A stretch of 35,798 nt of DNA from UBA9647 sp049522195 (lineage in GTDB: Bacteria > Bacteroidota > Ignavibacteria > UBA10030): assembly GCA_049522195.1 (NCBI GenBank), contig JBEKOB010000039.1:1-35798 (forward strand), read 5' to 3'. Below, one piece after another: positions 16,753-25,085 of this stretch. Under the pieces are notes generated by a model that searched no databases, was not told the origin of the DNA, and saw nothing but the letters and a program-made list of their open reading frames with translations. The stretch's first letter is position 1; every line of letters starts with the position of its first letter. A program made the position numbers and the translations under genes.

Positions 16753-18774
16753 ATGCGATCATCCCGACGGAGATTCCTGAATACAGCTGCTCTGACAGCA
16801 GCGGGTGTTGTGCTGAGCCCTTGGAAAGCCATCGCGGGGTACATTCCGACCCCCGCTCAGGGAGCGACCCAACACGGCCTGCTCTTTGACAAAGCCGATA
16901 TCCTCCGTATTCGTGAGACACTGAAGCTCCCGCGATTCGCTGCATTCTGGAGTTCTGTGGTCGGCGCGGATCTCGAAACCGACAAGAAATTCCTGCGCAC
17001 GGAGGTCAGGCTGAACAATCACGCTGTGGATTTCCTGAAAGTACGGCAGATTCTCGAGCGGACATCATTTGTGTACACAATTGCCGGCGACAAGCGTCAT
17101 CTCGAGGTCGCATTGATGGCGATCGGAAAAATGCTCGAATACAAGAAGTGGGATTACTTTCTCGAAGGGGGCGAGTTCACGATGGGGTTACAGCGAGCTC
17201 CGGAGGCGACCATTGCGATGAGCTTTGCACTTGAATGGTTGAACGACGACCTCAGCGGCGACCTCAAGAAGGAAATGGAAAAACAGATAGGTGAAAAAGG
17301 GGCTCCCGCCTGTTATCGCACGCTCTACGGCATGAAGTACCCTGATCGCGTCCGGGGCTGGAAGTTCGATCCGGAAAGCGACTATCCATATCCCGTTGAC
17401 ATGAAACGGTGGCCCCTGATTCTGAATTCCACCAACCTCAAAGTCATTCCCATTTGTGGACTCGGCGTTGGCGCATGTCTATTATATGACAAACATCCAC
17501 AGGCGAAACAATGGTTGAACCTGGCGATTTCCAGTGCAAAAGCGTTTGCGCCGATGTTTGGCACCGATGGTTGCTATGACGAGGGGGTGAGCTATTGGGG
17601 ATACACGGCCCTGCACCTTACGATGTTCCTGGAGGTCATGTACCGAACGTTGGGAATCGATGAGCGCAACTTGATTAACTTCCCGGGCACCGTCCGATAC
17701 GGATTACAGATGTCAATGCCGACGATCGGGAAGCCGGATGATTGTGTGAACTTCGGTGATGCAAGCGTTGTGGGTGATGTTTCCGTCGCAGCATGGGTGG
17801 GACACAAATATCGGGATCCAATTGCTCAATACGTCACCACATCCGTCAGCGAGATGAAAACCCATTACGGTCCAATATGGTATGATCCGTCTGTAGAAGC
17901 CAAGAAGCCGGGGCCGGACTTGTACGATGTCCGCTTTGCAAACGACATTGTCGTGTCGCGTACCGGTTGGGATACAGACAGCTCGGTCATCGCGCTTCGC
18001 AGCGGCGGACCGGCGAACCACGAACACGCAGACCGTAACAGCGTCATCTTCAAAGCGTACGGCGAACGACTGCTGCATGATCCGTTGCACGCAGCATATC
18101 CCTACACATTGCCGCATTGGGTACTGCGCTTGACGGCAGCGCACACGGCCGTCCTGATCAACGGCAAAGGGCATCAGTATCACGATGGTCACGAAGGCAC
18201 TAATGCATCGTGGGCTGAAGCGAAAGTGGTCCAGTACAGGCCCTCAGAGCACTCGCTCGTCGTTACCAGCGATGCAACCGACGCGTACCGACTCGTCAAT
18301 CCGGACATCTCCCTTGTAAGACGTACCGTGATCTTTCTGAAACCCGACATCCTCATCCTTTTCGATCGGATCAAGATGGCATCAGCGAAATCGAAGGTAC
18401 AGTTACGCTTCCAGATCTATAATGAAGATAAAAAGGGAGAGTCGGAGACCATGCAGGCGGGTTTCATGATTAAGCGGCCTCAGGCGACGCTGCGGGGCAC
18501 GATCGTCGCCTCCACCCCGATTGCAGTGAAAGCTGGACTTCACGAAATACCGAAGGATATTGGTGTCTATCCGTACCTCGAAGCTGAAGCAGGAGAATCG
18601 CTTGATCATCAGATCCTGACCATATGCACTGCACAGCGGGTGGGAAAAGAGCATGGCAGGGTCACACACACAGCCAAAGGGTCAACGCTCACAGTGAAGG
18701 TCGAGCACAATGGTCAGTCAAAGACTGTTTCCCTGAACGGAGAAGAAGAACTTCCAACGGTCTCAATCATCTGA
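16753..18774 (+). CDS. Tat-exported heparinase II/III-like polysaccharide lyase
   Basis: The 673-residue protein starts with a strong Tat signal (MRSSRRRFLN, hydrophobic to about residue 29). An alpha/alpha-toroid domain spans about residues 40-380, with NSTNLK (225-230) and DGCYDEGVSYWGY (272-284), the Glu/Tyr segment typical of heparinase II/III-like lyases. A beta-sheet domain follows, with the family His motif NHEHADRNS (422-430). Relatives in PL12, PL15, PL17 and PL21 cleave uronic-acid-containing glycans by beta-elimination. I cannot fix the family. AAAGGA lies just before ATG 16753. The downstream aminotransferase and amidohydrolase follow closely and probably process its products or side groups. 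Strong evidence for the superfamily, weak for the substrate. Confidence 0.88.
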   Translation: MRSSRRRFLNTAALTAAGVVLSPWKAIAGYIPTPAQGATQHGLLFDKADILRIRETLKLPRFAAFWSSVVGADLETDKKFLRTEVRLNNHAVDFLKVRQILERTSFVYTIAGDKRHLEVALMAIGKMLEYKKWDYFLEGGEFTMGLQRAPEATIAMSFALEWLNDDLSGDLKKEMEKQIGEKGAPACYRTLYGMKYPDRVRGWKFDPESDYPYPVDMKRWPLILNSTNLKVIPICGLGVGACLLYDKHPQAKQWLNLAISSAKAFAPMFGTDGCYDEGVSYWGYTALHLTMFLEVMYRTLGIDERNLINFPGTVRYGLQMSMPTIGKPDDCVNFGDASVVGDVSVAAWVGHKYRDPIAQYVTTSVSEMKTHYGPIWYDPSVEAKKPGPDLYDVRFANDIVVSRTGWDTDSSVIALRSGGPANHEHADRNSVIFKAYGERLLHDPLHAAYPYTLPHWVLRLTAAHTAVLINGKGHQYHDGHEGTNASWAEAKVVQYRPSEHSLVVTSDATDAYRLVNPDISLVRRTVIFLKPDILILFDRIKMASAKSKVQLRFQIYNEDKKGESETMQAGFMIKRPQATLRGTIVASTPIAVKAGLHEIPKDIGVYPYLEAEAGESLDHQILTICTAQRVGKEHGRVTHTAKGSTLTVKVEHNGQSKTVSLNGEEELPTVSII

Positions 18775-18802
18775 TGGTGAAGCTTAGTTCAGTGTGGTCC
18801 AT

Positions 18803-20050
18803 ATGAAGATTTCAGACAGACATTTCGAAGAAGCCCTCAAGCTCATTCCCTGGGGAACTCAAACCAATGCGAAACGCCCGTTTCCGCAATTCGATGACAC
18901 GATGCCGAAGTTCATCGAGCGGGGAAAAGGATGTCGCATCTGGGACATGGAGGGGAAGGAGTACATCGATTTTCGACTTGCACTGGGACCCGTGACGCTT
19001 GGGTACTGCTACGATGAAGTCGACGACGCTGTCCGGGAGCAGATGAAGAAAGGTGTGTTGTTCAGCATGGCGAGCCCCTTGGAGCTCGAGCTTGCGCAGC
19101 TTCTGCACGAGGCGATCCCAAATGCGGAGATGGTGCGGTTCATGAAGACGGGGGAAGACGCGAACCTCTGCAATGTCCGCATTGCGCGTGCCTACACGCA
19201 GCGCGATATGATCCTGATCAGCGGTTATCACGGATATCCGGATTGGTTTGCAGTAGATGACAGCCCAAAGAACGGTGTTCCCGCGATTCTCAGGGACTAC
19301 GTCAAAATTATCCCCTGGGGAAGCTGTGACGAAGCGGAGAGATTGATCAAGCAATACAACGAGAGGATTGCCTGCGTCGTATCGATTCCGTACGACCAGA
19401 ACGAAGACATCAGCGGTTCGTACATCAAGTATCTGCGGAAGCTCACGCAGGAGCACGGAATCCTGTTGGTCATGGATGAAGTGTGGACCGGTTTTCGCCT
19501 GGCCTACGGTGGGGCGCAGGAATTGTTTGGTGTGAAGGCAGATCTTGCGAGTTATGCCAAAGCAATGGCCAATGGTTACCCGATCTCCACGTATGTCGGC
19601 AAGCGGCAACTGATGGAAACACTGAACACATTCAGAATGACGACGACGTACGCCGGCGAGACGCTGTCGATCGCAGCGGCAATTGCCACGCTCAAGATCA
19701 TGAAGAGGGAGAAGGTGCACGATCACCTGAACGCGATGGGGAAGAGGCTGATGGATGGATTCAACCGCATTGCTGCAGAGTGCGGCGTCCAGGCGCATGC
19801 AGCCGGATTGCCTCCGTCACCATACCTGAAATTTGATAACCCGGATCAGGCTTACAATGAGCGACTGGAATACCTTTGGTTCAGGGAGCTCTTTCGTGAC
19901 GGTGTCTTCGTTGTTCTTCGATGGTTTCTCTGTTACTCACACAAAGCATCTGACATCGACGAAGCGCTCGACAAGGCACGGAAAGCCCTCAAAAGGGCAT
20001 TGGAAGCAGAGCCGAAAGAGCGTGACACAACGAAGCCATTCTACTGGTAG
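18803..20050 (+). CDS. Class III aminotransferase (glutamate-1-semialdehyde aminomutase-like)
   Basis: The 415-residue fold-type I PLP enzyme has FMKTGEDANLCNVRIAR (phosphate-binding segment), ISGYHGYPDW (Y142/H143 stacking region), the cofactor Asp in VMDEVWTGFR (D225) and the Schiff-base Lys in SYAKAMANGYP (K253). It is near the GSAM/acetylornithine group but the substrate is open. In a glycan cluster it may add or remove an amino group on a keto-sugar or an aldehyde product. An in-frame GTG at 18794 gives three more residues. I prefer ATG 18803, though neither has a clear Shine-Dalgarno. The next gene begins 37 bases after the stop. Confidence 0.88.
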   Translation: MKISDRHFEEALKLIPWGTQTNAKRPFPQFDDTMPKFIERGKGCRIWDMEGKEYIDFRLALGPVTLGYCYDEVDDAVREQMKKGVLFSMASPLELELAQLLHEAIPNAEMVRFMKTGEDANLCNVRIARAYTQRDMILISGYHGYPDWFAVDDSPKNGVPAILRDYVKIIPWGSCDEAERLIKQYNERIACVVSIPYDQNEDISGSYIKYLRKLTQEHGILLVMDEVWTGFRLAYGGAQELFGVKADLASYAKAMANGYPISTYVGKRQLMETLNTFRMTTTYAGETLSIAAAIATLKIMKREKVHDHLNAMGKRLMDGFNRIAAECGVQAHAAGLPPSPYLKFDNPDQAYNERLEYLWFRELFRDGVFVVLRWFLCYSHKASDIDEALDKARKALKRALEAEPKERDTTKPFYW

Positions 20051-20086
20051 CACAAGAACAATTCTCACAATGCGTTGAGGAGCAGC

Positions 20087-21709
20087 ATGAACAATCGCCT
20101 GTACATAGACTGTTTTGCCATGGTGGGAAAGCGTGGCGCCAAAGATGTCGAAGCTCGCTGGATGACGGAAGATCTCATCGAAGAGATGGAATGGTGTGGC
20201 ATCCATGGCACGTTCATCACGCACGGCACGGCGAAGGAGTACGATCCGACGTACGGCAACCGTATGCTGCTACGGGAGTTGAAAAAAAGCCCCCGGCTCT
20301 ACGGTGTGTGGACTGTGATGCCGCATCATACGGGCGAAATGCCGGAGCCGAAGGACGTGGTGAGTGAAATGCGCGATAACGGCATCCGCGTCGCGAAGAT
20401 GTACCCCCGCATTCATCGGTATCCATTTAATGTCGATTTCTGCGGCGCGTTATTGAGAGAGCTCGAAAAGAACGAAATCCTCCTCATGGTTGAGGGGGGG
20501 CATACCTACAACTTGGACATTTTCGAGCCGAGCAACCAGGTGCTCCTCTCCGACCTCGACACGGTACTTTCAGCGTTTCCGAACCTAAGGGTTGTTCTGC
20601 AGGGATCACGCTGGGAATCGACCCGGTACACCCAGCCGCTGATGAAAAAGCATCCCAATCTTCATCTCGACCTTTCAGCCCATCAGGGAAATCATGCAAT
20701 TGAACTTTTCACCGAGTGGTATGGGGCGGACCGCATTCTCTTCGGAACCGGCGCGCTGGAAAAATCACCCGGTGCTGCAAAAGCATTCGTCGACTATTGC
20801 ACGCTGAGTGACGCCGATAAGCAGCTCATTGCTGCGGGGAATATCTCAAGACTGGCAAAGCTGGAGGTTCCCCCGAAGCCGTACAGCGCGAAGAAAAATC
20901 CAGATTGGATCCTACAACGCGCAAAAGAAGGCCAGCCTCTGGACAACATGCTCGTGATTGATGCCCATGCACATATGACGCACGATGGGGCAGAAGGCGT
21001 TGGATTTATGCACCTTCCTTATGGTGATGCCACAAGCATGTATGAACGAGCGAAACTGATGGGAATCCAGAAAATGTGCGTCTCGGGATTCCTTGCAGTC
21101 TGGGTCGATTACGAAGAGGGGAACAAAATTGTCTGGGACGCAATGAAACGATATCCGGACTTCTATTGTGGATACGCGGCACTCCAACCGCAGTACGTGA
21201 AGGATTGGAAGAAGGAATTCAGAATAGCGCATGGGAAATATAAGATGGGGGGATTGAAGCCATACCACCCCAGGACGAATCTGGCATACAACGACAAACT
21301 CTGGGCTCCGTGGTTTGAATATGGCAACAAGATCAACGCGTATGCTCTGATCCATCCCTCACCGAACGTTGTCGCAGAAGTAAACGACATTGCAGCGAAG
21401 TATTCGAATATCGCATTCATCATCGCGCACACAGGAGGGTCATTCCAGGATGCTCGCAATGGCATCGAGATGGCGAAGAAGAACCTCAATGTTTCTCTCG
21501 AAATTACACTCACATCCGTAACGTACCGGGTAATCGAGTACATGGTTGAGCACATCGGTGCCGATCGTGTCCTGTTCGGCACAGACCAGCCGATGCGCGA
21601 CCCCATCCCGCAGTTTGGCTGGATGGCGTATTCGCACTGCACGGTGGCTGAGAAAAAGAAAATGTTCGGTCTTAACATGCAGCGCATTCTAAAGAGGGTA
21701 AAGCTGTAA
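20087..21709 (+). CDS. Tandem double amidohydrolase-2 protein with a metal-less first half
   Basis: The 540-residue protein holds two amidohydrolase-2-type TIM barrels. The second (about 289-540) has the metal ligands of the superfamily: H294 and H296 in IDAHAHM, H423, H448 in IIAHTGG and D500 in LFGTDQP, plus K391 in GGLKPYHP. The first (about 1-265) has the same strand order, but HxH is FxM (F10/M12 in IDCFAM), the His of AHTGG is Gln (Q182 in VVLQGS) and the Asp of GTD is Gly (G222 in LFGTGA). It is probably non-catalytic, serving in regulation or assembly. Amidohydrolase-2 members are hydrolases or decarboxylases/lactonases of small cyclic or carboxylic substrates. ATG 20087 is preceded by GAGGAG (20077-20082). 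An in-frame TTG at 20075 is less likely. Confidence 0.85.
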   Translation: MNNRLYIDCFAMVGKRGAKDVEARWMTEDLIEEMEWCGIHGTFITHGTAKEYDPTYGNRMLLRELKKSPRLYGVWTVMPHHTGEMPEPKDVVSEMRDNGIRVAKMYPRIHRYPFNVDFCGALLRELEKNEILLMVEGGHTYNLDIFEPSNQVLLSDLDTVLSAFPNLRVVLQGSRWESTRYTQPLMKKHPNLHLDLSAHQGNHAIELFTEWYGADRILFGTGALEKSPGAAKAFVDYCTLSDADKQLIAAGNISRLAKLEVPPKPYSAKKNPDWILQRAKEGQPLDNMLVIDAHAHMTHDGAEGVGFMHLPYGDATSMYERAKLMGIQKMCVSGFLAVWVDYEEGNKIVWDAMKRYPDFYCGYAALQPQYVKDWKKEFRIAHGKYKMGGLKPYHPRTNLAYNDKLWAPWFEYGNKINAYALIHPSPNVVAEVNDIAAKYSNIAFIIAHTGGSFQDARNGIEMAKKNLNVSLEITLTSVTYRVIEYMVEHIGADRVLFGTDQPMRDPIPQFGWMAYSHCTVAEKKKMFGLNMQRILKRVKL

Positions 21710-21718
21710 CCGTTGCTC

Positions 21719-24103
21719 ATGAAATCCTGGATCTCCTTCATACTACTCCTGGTGTTGAGCTTCCCGCTTGCGGCCGGCGACCTCACAAGGGGATCGGACC
21801 GCCTGACGATCCAGAATGAATTCATCAGGATCGTCATTGACAAGACGGGTGGATCATGCAGAGAGACCTACTTTGTCAAGAAAGGAAAATCCTGGATTGA
21901 GATTCTTGAGAGCGGCAGTGCACTGCGCCCCGATCCCGCAATCAGACAGAATGATGAATTACTTCCTCTCAAGGGCGCCTCGATCTCGCTGGGATCGGAT
22001 AAAGATCAGGTGGTCATTGTGCGTGAAGCGGCCGGAGAAGGCGCTACGTTGAAGTCAATCGTTCTTCGAAAAGGAGAGCATTGCGCGAGAGTGACGTTTA
22101 CCTACAGAACCGGAGGGAATGTCAAACTCGAATCATTCTGGTCAACATATTCATTTGCGCCGGGTGGAAAACGGTATGCAGCGTATAAACCCCTCGATTT
22201 CATCTGGACACCTCAGCTGCGTCCGCAGAGCGAGCAGATCATTGCTGACCATACGTTTCGCTCTCCGGCATTGATGCTGCAAAAAGAGGGGTATTTCGCA
22301 GCCCTGGTGCCAATCCTTTCCGACGTGGATGGCAAGGGACGGCGAATACGAACTGCTGCAGATCTTCAGGTTGAGACCGCCGATAGGCCGTTCTTTTCAA
22401 TCGGGCTGCAAAACTGGATTCCAGAGCCCTATCGTCTGCGGAACACACATGTCTTTTATGTTGCTCCGGACTCTCTTGCACCCAACGTGGGCGATACGAC
22501 AGCGACGCTGAATTATCTGCTCTTCCTTCGCGCTGATGGACCGAAGCGGGAAGGATATCGTGAAGTCGTCCGGTATCATTGGATGACCTCGGGCTCCGTG
22601 AACATGCAACGAACGGCCGGACCGCAGGCAGAGCCCTTTTCGTCATATATCCAGAAAGCGTGGTATCAATTTGTGCCGCAGATTGCTCTGGATACACAGT
22701 ATCAGGGAGTTCCGGTCACGCTCCTTCGCCAGGCCAGACTGGCGTGGAGCAACAATCTCCCGAAGTCAGCCGACAATGACAGCTGGTTCAACGTTTGGTT
22801 TAATGCGCTGCGCACATCCTATGGAATGTACCTCCACGGGAAAACCGTGAACGATCAACATTTGATGCGCCAGGCGACAAACGTTCTCAACCTGGCACTT
22901 CTGGCTCCGCAGCAGAATGGGATCGCGCCGTCAATCTTCTATTTTGATAGCACAGGCGGTCACTGGGTCGCAGATCATGCATGGGGAGGAATTGATGATG
23001 GGCGGGACCTTCCGATGTTCCACAATGCATGGACATGCTACTGGTTGCTGCAGTGGATTGACCTTGTCCCTGAACGAAAGGCGGAGATCCTCCGCTTCAC
23101 GAAAGCTTTTGCTGATTTTCTGATCCTCAACCAGCATCGCAACGGTGTGATACCTTCCTGGTATGATCCGACGACGCTGAAGCCGGTTGCAACCTTCCGG
23201 GATGAAAACGCGGAGACCGCCGGTGCTGCACTTTTTCTGGCTGAATTCTATGGTCGGACAAAAAGTGTTAGGTACCTGAGCAGAGCAGAGAAGGCAATGC
23301 AGTACATTTTCAATTTTGTTCTTCCGGAGCGAAAGTGGTTTGATTTTGAAACGTTCTTTTCCTGTTCCCGGAAGCCACTCGGTTTCTACGACTCGTATAC
23401 ACAGCAGAATCCTCAGAACACGCTTTCCATGCATCAAGCCGCCGAAGCGTGTTATGAACTATACAAACTGACAGGGAAGAAGGAATACAAAGAACGAGGC
23501 ATCGCAATTATGGACTATCTCTGCCTGTATCAGCAGGTGTGGAGCCCCCGTTGGTTGTCGCGAGAACTCTTCGGCGGATTCGGAGTTCAGAACACCGATG
23601 CTGAATGGAGTGATTCCCGTCAGGGATACTTTGCCGTGACATTGATGAAGTATTATGAACTTACGGGCCAGAAAGAGTACTTCGAGCGGGGTGTGGCGGC
23701 GCTACGAGCCATGTTCTCGCTGTTTGAGTCACCAACGTCACCAAGAACAGCGGAAAACTACGGACACTCAGGCTACGATCAGCCTGCGGGCGTGACCGGA
23801 CTTCACTGGGGAACCGGAAGCTCTGTAGTCTCAATTCACCTGATCACCCGCCAGTTCGGTGATGCTTACGTCGATGTGAAGGGGAAGTGGGGTGTGGGTA
23901 TCGATGGCTGCAGGATACCTGCAGTGACAATTGAGGGGACCACGATTCATGTTGAAGTGGTGGATAACCTTGTGAAGCCTCGGACGATTAAACTGAAGTT
24001 CGGTAACGTGATGAAGCCGCAGTATGATATTGTCGTCAACAATAAGCCGATGGGACGCGTTTCTGCTGCAGTATTGCACGAAGGAATCGATGTTGCTCTC
24101 TAA
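21719..24103 (+). CDS. Secreted protein with beta domain plus six-hairpin toroid, possible glycoside hydrolase or lyase
   Basis: The 794-residue protein has a Sec signal (MKSWISFILLLVLSFPLAAG, cleavage probably after LAA). Residues about 25-330 are beta-rich. Residues about 340-690 show repeated helical-hairpin patterns with aromatic and acidic residues, such as GGIDDGRDLPMFHNAWTCYW, DENAETAGAALFLAEFYG, FSCSRKPLGFYDSYTQ and YGHSGYDQPAGVTGLHWGTG. The remaining about 85 residues are beta strands. I do not recognise a named family. The layout fits a six-hairpin glycosidase or lyase. ATG 21719 follows the amidohydrolase stop by 9 bases. The next gene starts inside its last codons. It opens the block of secreted propeller and toroid proteins. 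Confidence 0.7.
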   Translation: MKSWISFILLLVLSFPLAAGDLTRGSDRLTIQNEFIRIVIDKTGGSCRETYFVKKGKSWIEILESGSALRPDPAIRQNDELLPLKGASISLGSDKDQVVIVREAAGEGATLKSIVLRKGEHCARVTFTYRTGGNVKLESFWSTYSFAPGGKRYAAYKPLDFIWTPQLRPQSEQIIADHTFRSPALMLQKEGYFAALVPILSDVDGKGRRIRTAADLQVETADRPFFSIGLQNWIPEPYRLRNTHVFYVAPDSLAPNVGDTTATLNYLLFLRADGPKREGYREVVRYHWMTSGSVNMQRTAGPQAEPFSSYIQKAWYQFVPQIALDTQYQGVPVTLLRQARLAWSNNLPKSADNDSWFNVWFNALRTSYGMYLHGKTVNDQHLMRQATNVLNLALLAPQQNGIAPSIFYFDSTGGHWVADHAWGGIDDGRDLPMFHNAWTCYWLLQWIDLVPERKAEILRFTKAFADFLILNQHRNGVIPSWYDPTTLKPVATFRDENAETAGAALFLAEFYGRTKSVRYLSRAEKAMQYIFNFVLPERKWFDFETFFSCSRKPLGFYDSYTQQNPQNTLSMHQAAEACYELYKLTGKKEYKERGIAIMDYLCLYQQVWSPRWLSRELFGGFGVQNTDAEWSDSRQGYFAVTLMKYYELTGQKEYFERGVAALRAMFSLFESPTSPRTAENYGHSGYDQPAGVTGLHWGTGSSVVSIHLITRQFGDAYVDVKGKWGVGIDGCRIPAVTIEGTTIHVEVVDNLVKPRTIKLKFGNVMKPQYDIVVNNKPMGRVSAAVLHEGIDVAL

Positions 24104-25085
24104 ATGCTTGATGGTGATCATGCTGCTTGTGTGTGCACGGAGCGAATCATTGCTCGCCCGGCAGGACACTCTGTATATGTCGGTCCTCAACTCACGCAAG
24201 CACCGTCTTGGCGCACTCGACAATCCGACTGTTGGGCTCTTCGTCAGCACGGACGCGGGCGCAACCTGGAAGCACAGGGGCTGGACAGGATATATTCGCA
24301 CGTTCTATACGGAAACAGGTTCCAATGGTGTCATCTGGTCTGCGTGCGGCAATGGGGTGCTCCGGTCATCCGATCATGGGATCACGTGGCGCATTACAAC
24401 AGGGTGGGAGGTCACCGAGGTATTGAAGGCGAAGGTGGATCCGTCGAACCCAGCGGTGGCGTATGCTGCGACTGCGTACGGGGTATTCAAGACACAAAAC
24501 AGTGGTGAGAGTTGGAACGAACAGAATGTCGGTTTTCTGAAACCGTTTGTCTCTGATATCGTCGTTGACCGCAGCAATACTTCCAAGCTTCTCGCTGCAA
24601 GTGAGGATGGTGTCTACGTCAGCACGAATGCTGGTACACAGTGGCACTTGAGTGGTTTGAAAGGAAAAGGGGTTCGGACGCTCCGGCAACATCCTTCAGA
24701 TCCGAACTTGTTCTTTGCGGGCACCGAGGATGACGGTTTCTTTTTCTCCTCCGATGGAGGGAGCACGTGGCAGCAATCAAACGCCGGCCTCACACAGTTG
24801 ACGGTATACACAATTGCCTGTGATCGTTTGAATGCGGATATGATATACCTGGGAACACATGGCGGCGGCGTGTATCGTTCTTTCGACCGGGGCAAAAACT
24901 GGAAGCAAGTGAATCAGGGGTTGGGCAATCTCGTCGTGCATTCTCTTCTCATACTTCCGTCGAATCCGTCGGTTGTGTTCGCGGGCACCCTGAACGGCGG
25001 ACTCTTCAAAACCACCGACCGTGGAGATCATTGGACCTTCAACAGTCAGGAAGAGGGGCAGGTTTGGGGACTCTGGGCGCGATGA
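24090..25085 (+). CDS. Secreted seven-bladed Asp-box (BNR) beta-propeller, copy 1
   Basis: The 331-residue protein starts with a signal (MLLSKCLMVIMLLVCA) and has seven Asp-box motifs of the form S-x-D-x-G-x-x-W: STDAGATW, SSDHGITW, TQNSGESW, STNAGTQW, SSDGGSTW, SFDRGKNW and TTDRGDHW. That number implies one seven-bladed propeller. Asp-box propellers occur in sialidases, GH74 xyloglucanases, sortilin-type receptors and photosystem II assembly factors, so the fold alone gives no activity. It shares GNGVLRSSDHG and a W-x3-E-V-L segment (W106, E110) with the two propellers downstream. AAGGA (24081-24085) precedes ATG 24090, which overlaps the upstream gene by 14 bases. Its stop overlaps the next start in ATGA (25082-25085). 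Confidence 0.85.
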   Translation: MLLSKCLMVIMLLVCARSESLLARQDTLYMSVLNSRKHRLGALDNPTVGLFVSTDAGATWKHRGWTGYIRTFYTETGSNGVIWSACGNGVLRSSDHGITWRITTGWEVTEVLKAKVDPSNPAVAYAATAYGVFKTQNSGESWNEQNVGFLKPFVSDIVVDRSNTSKLLAASEDGVYVSTNAGTQWHLSGLKGKGVRTLRQHPSDPNLFFAGTEDDGFFFSSDGGSTWQQSNAGLTQLTVYTIACDRLNADMIYLGTHGGGVYRSFDRGKNWKQVNQGLGNLVVHSLLILPSNPSVVFAGTLNGGLFKTTDRGDHWTFNSQEEGQVWGLWAR

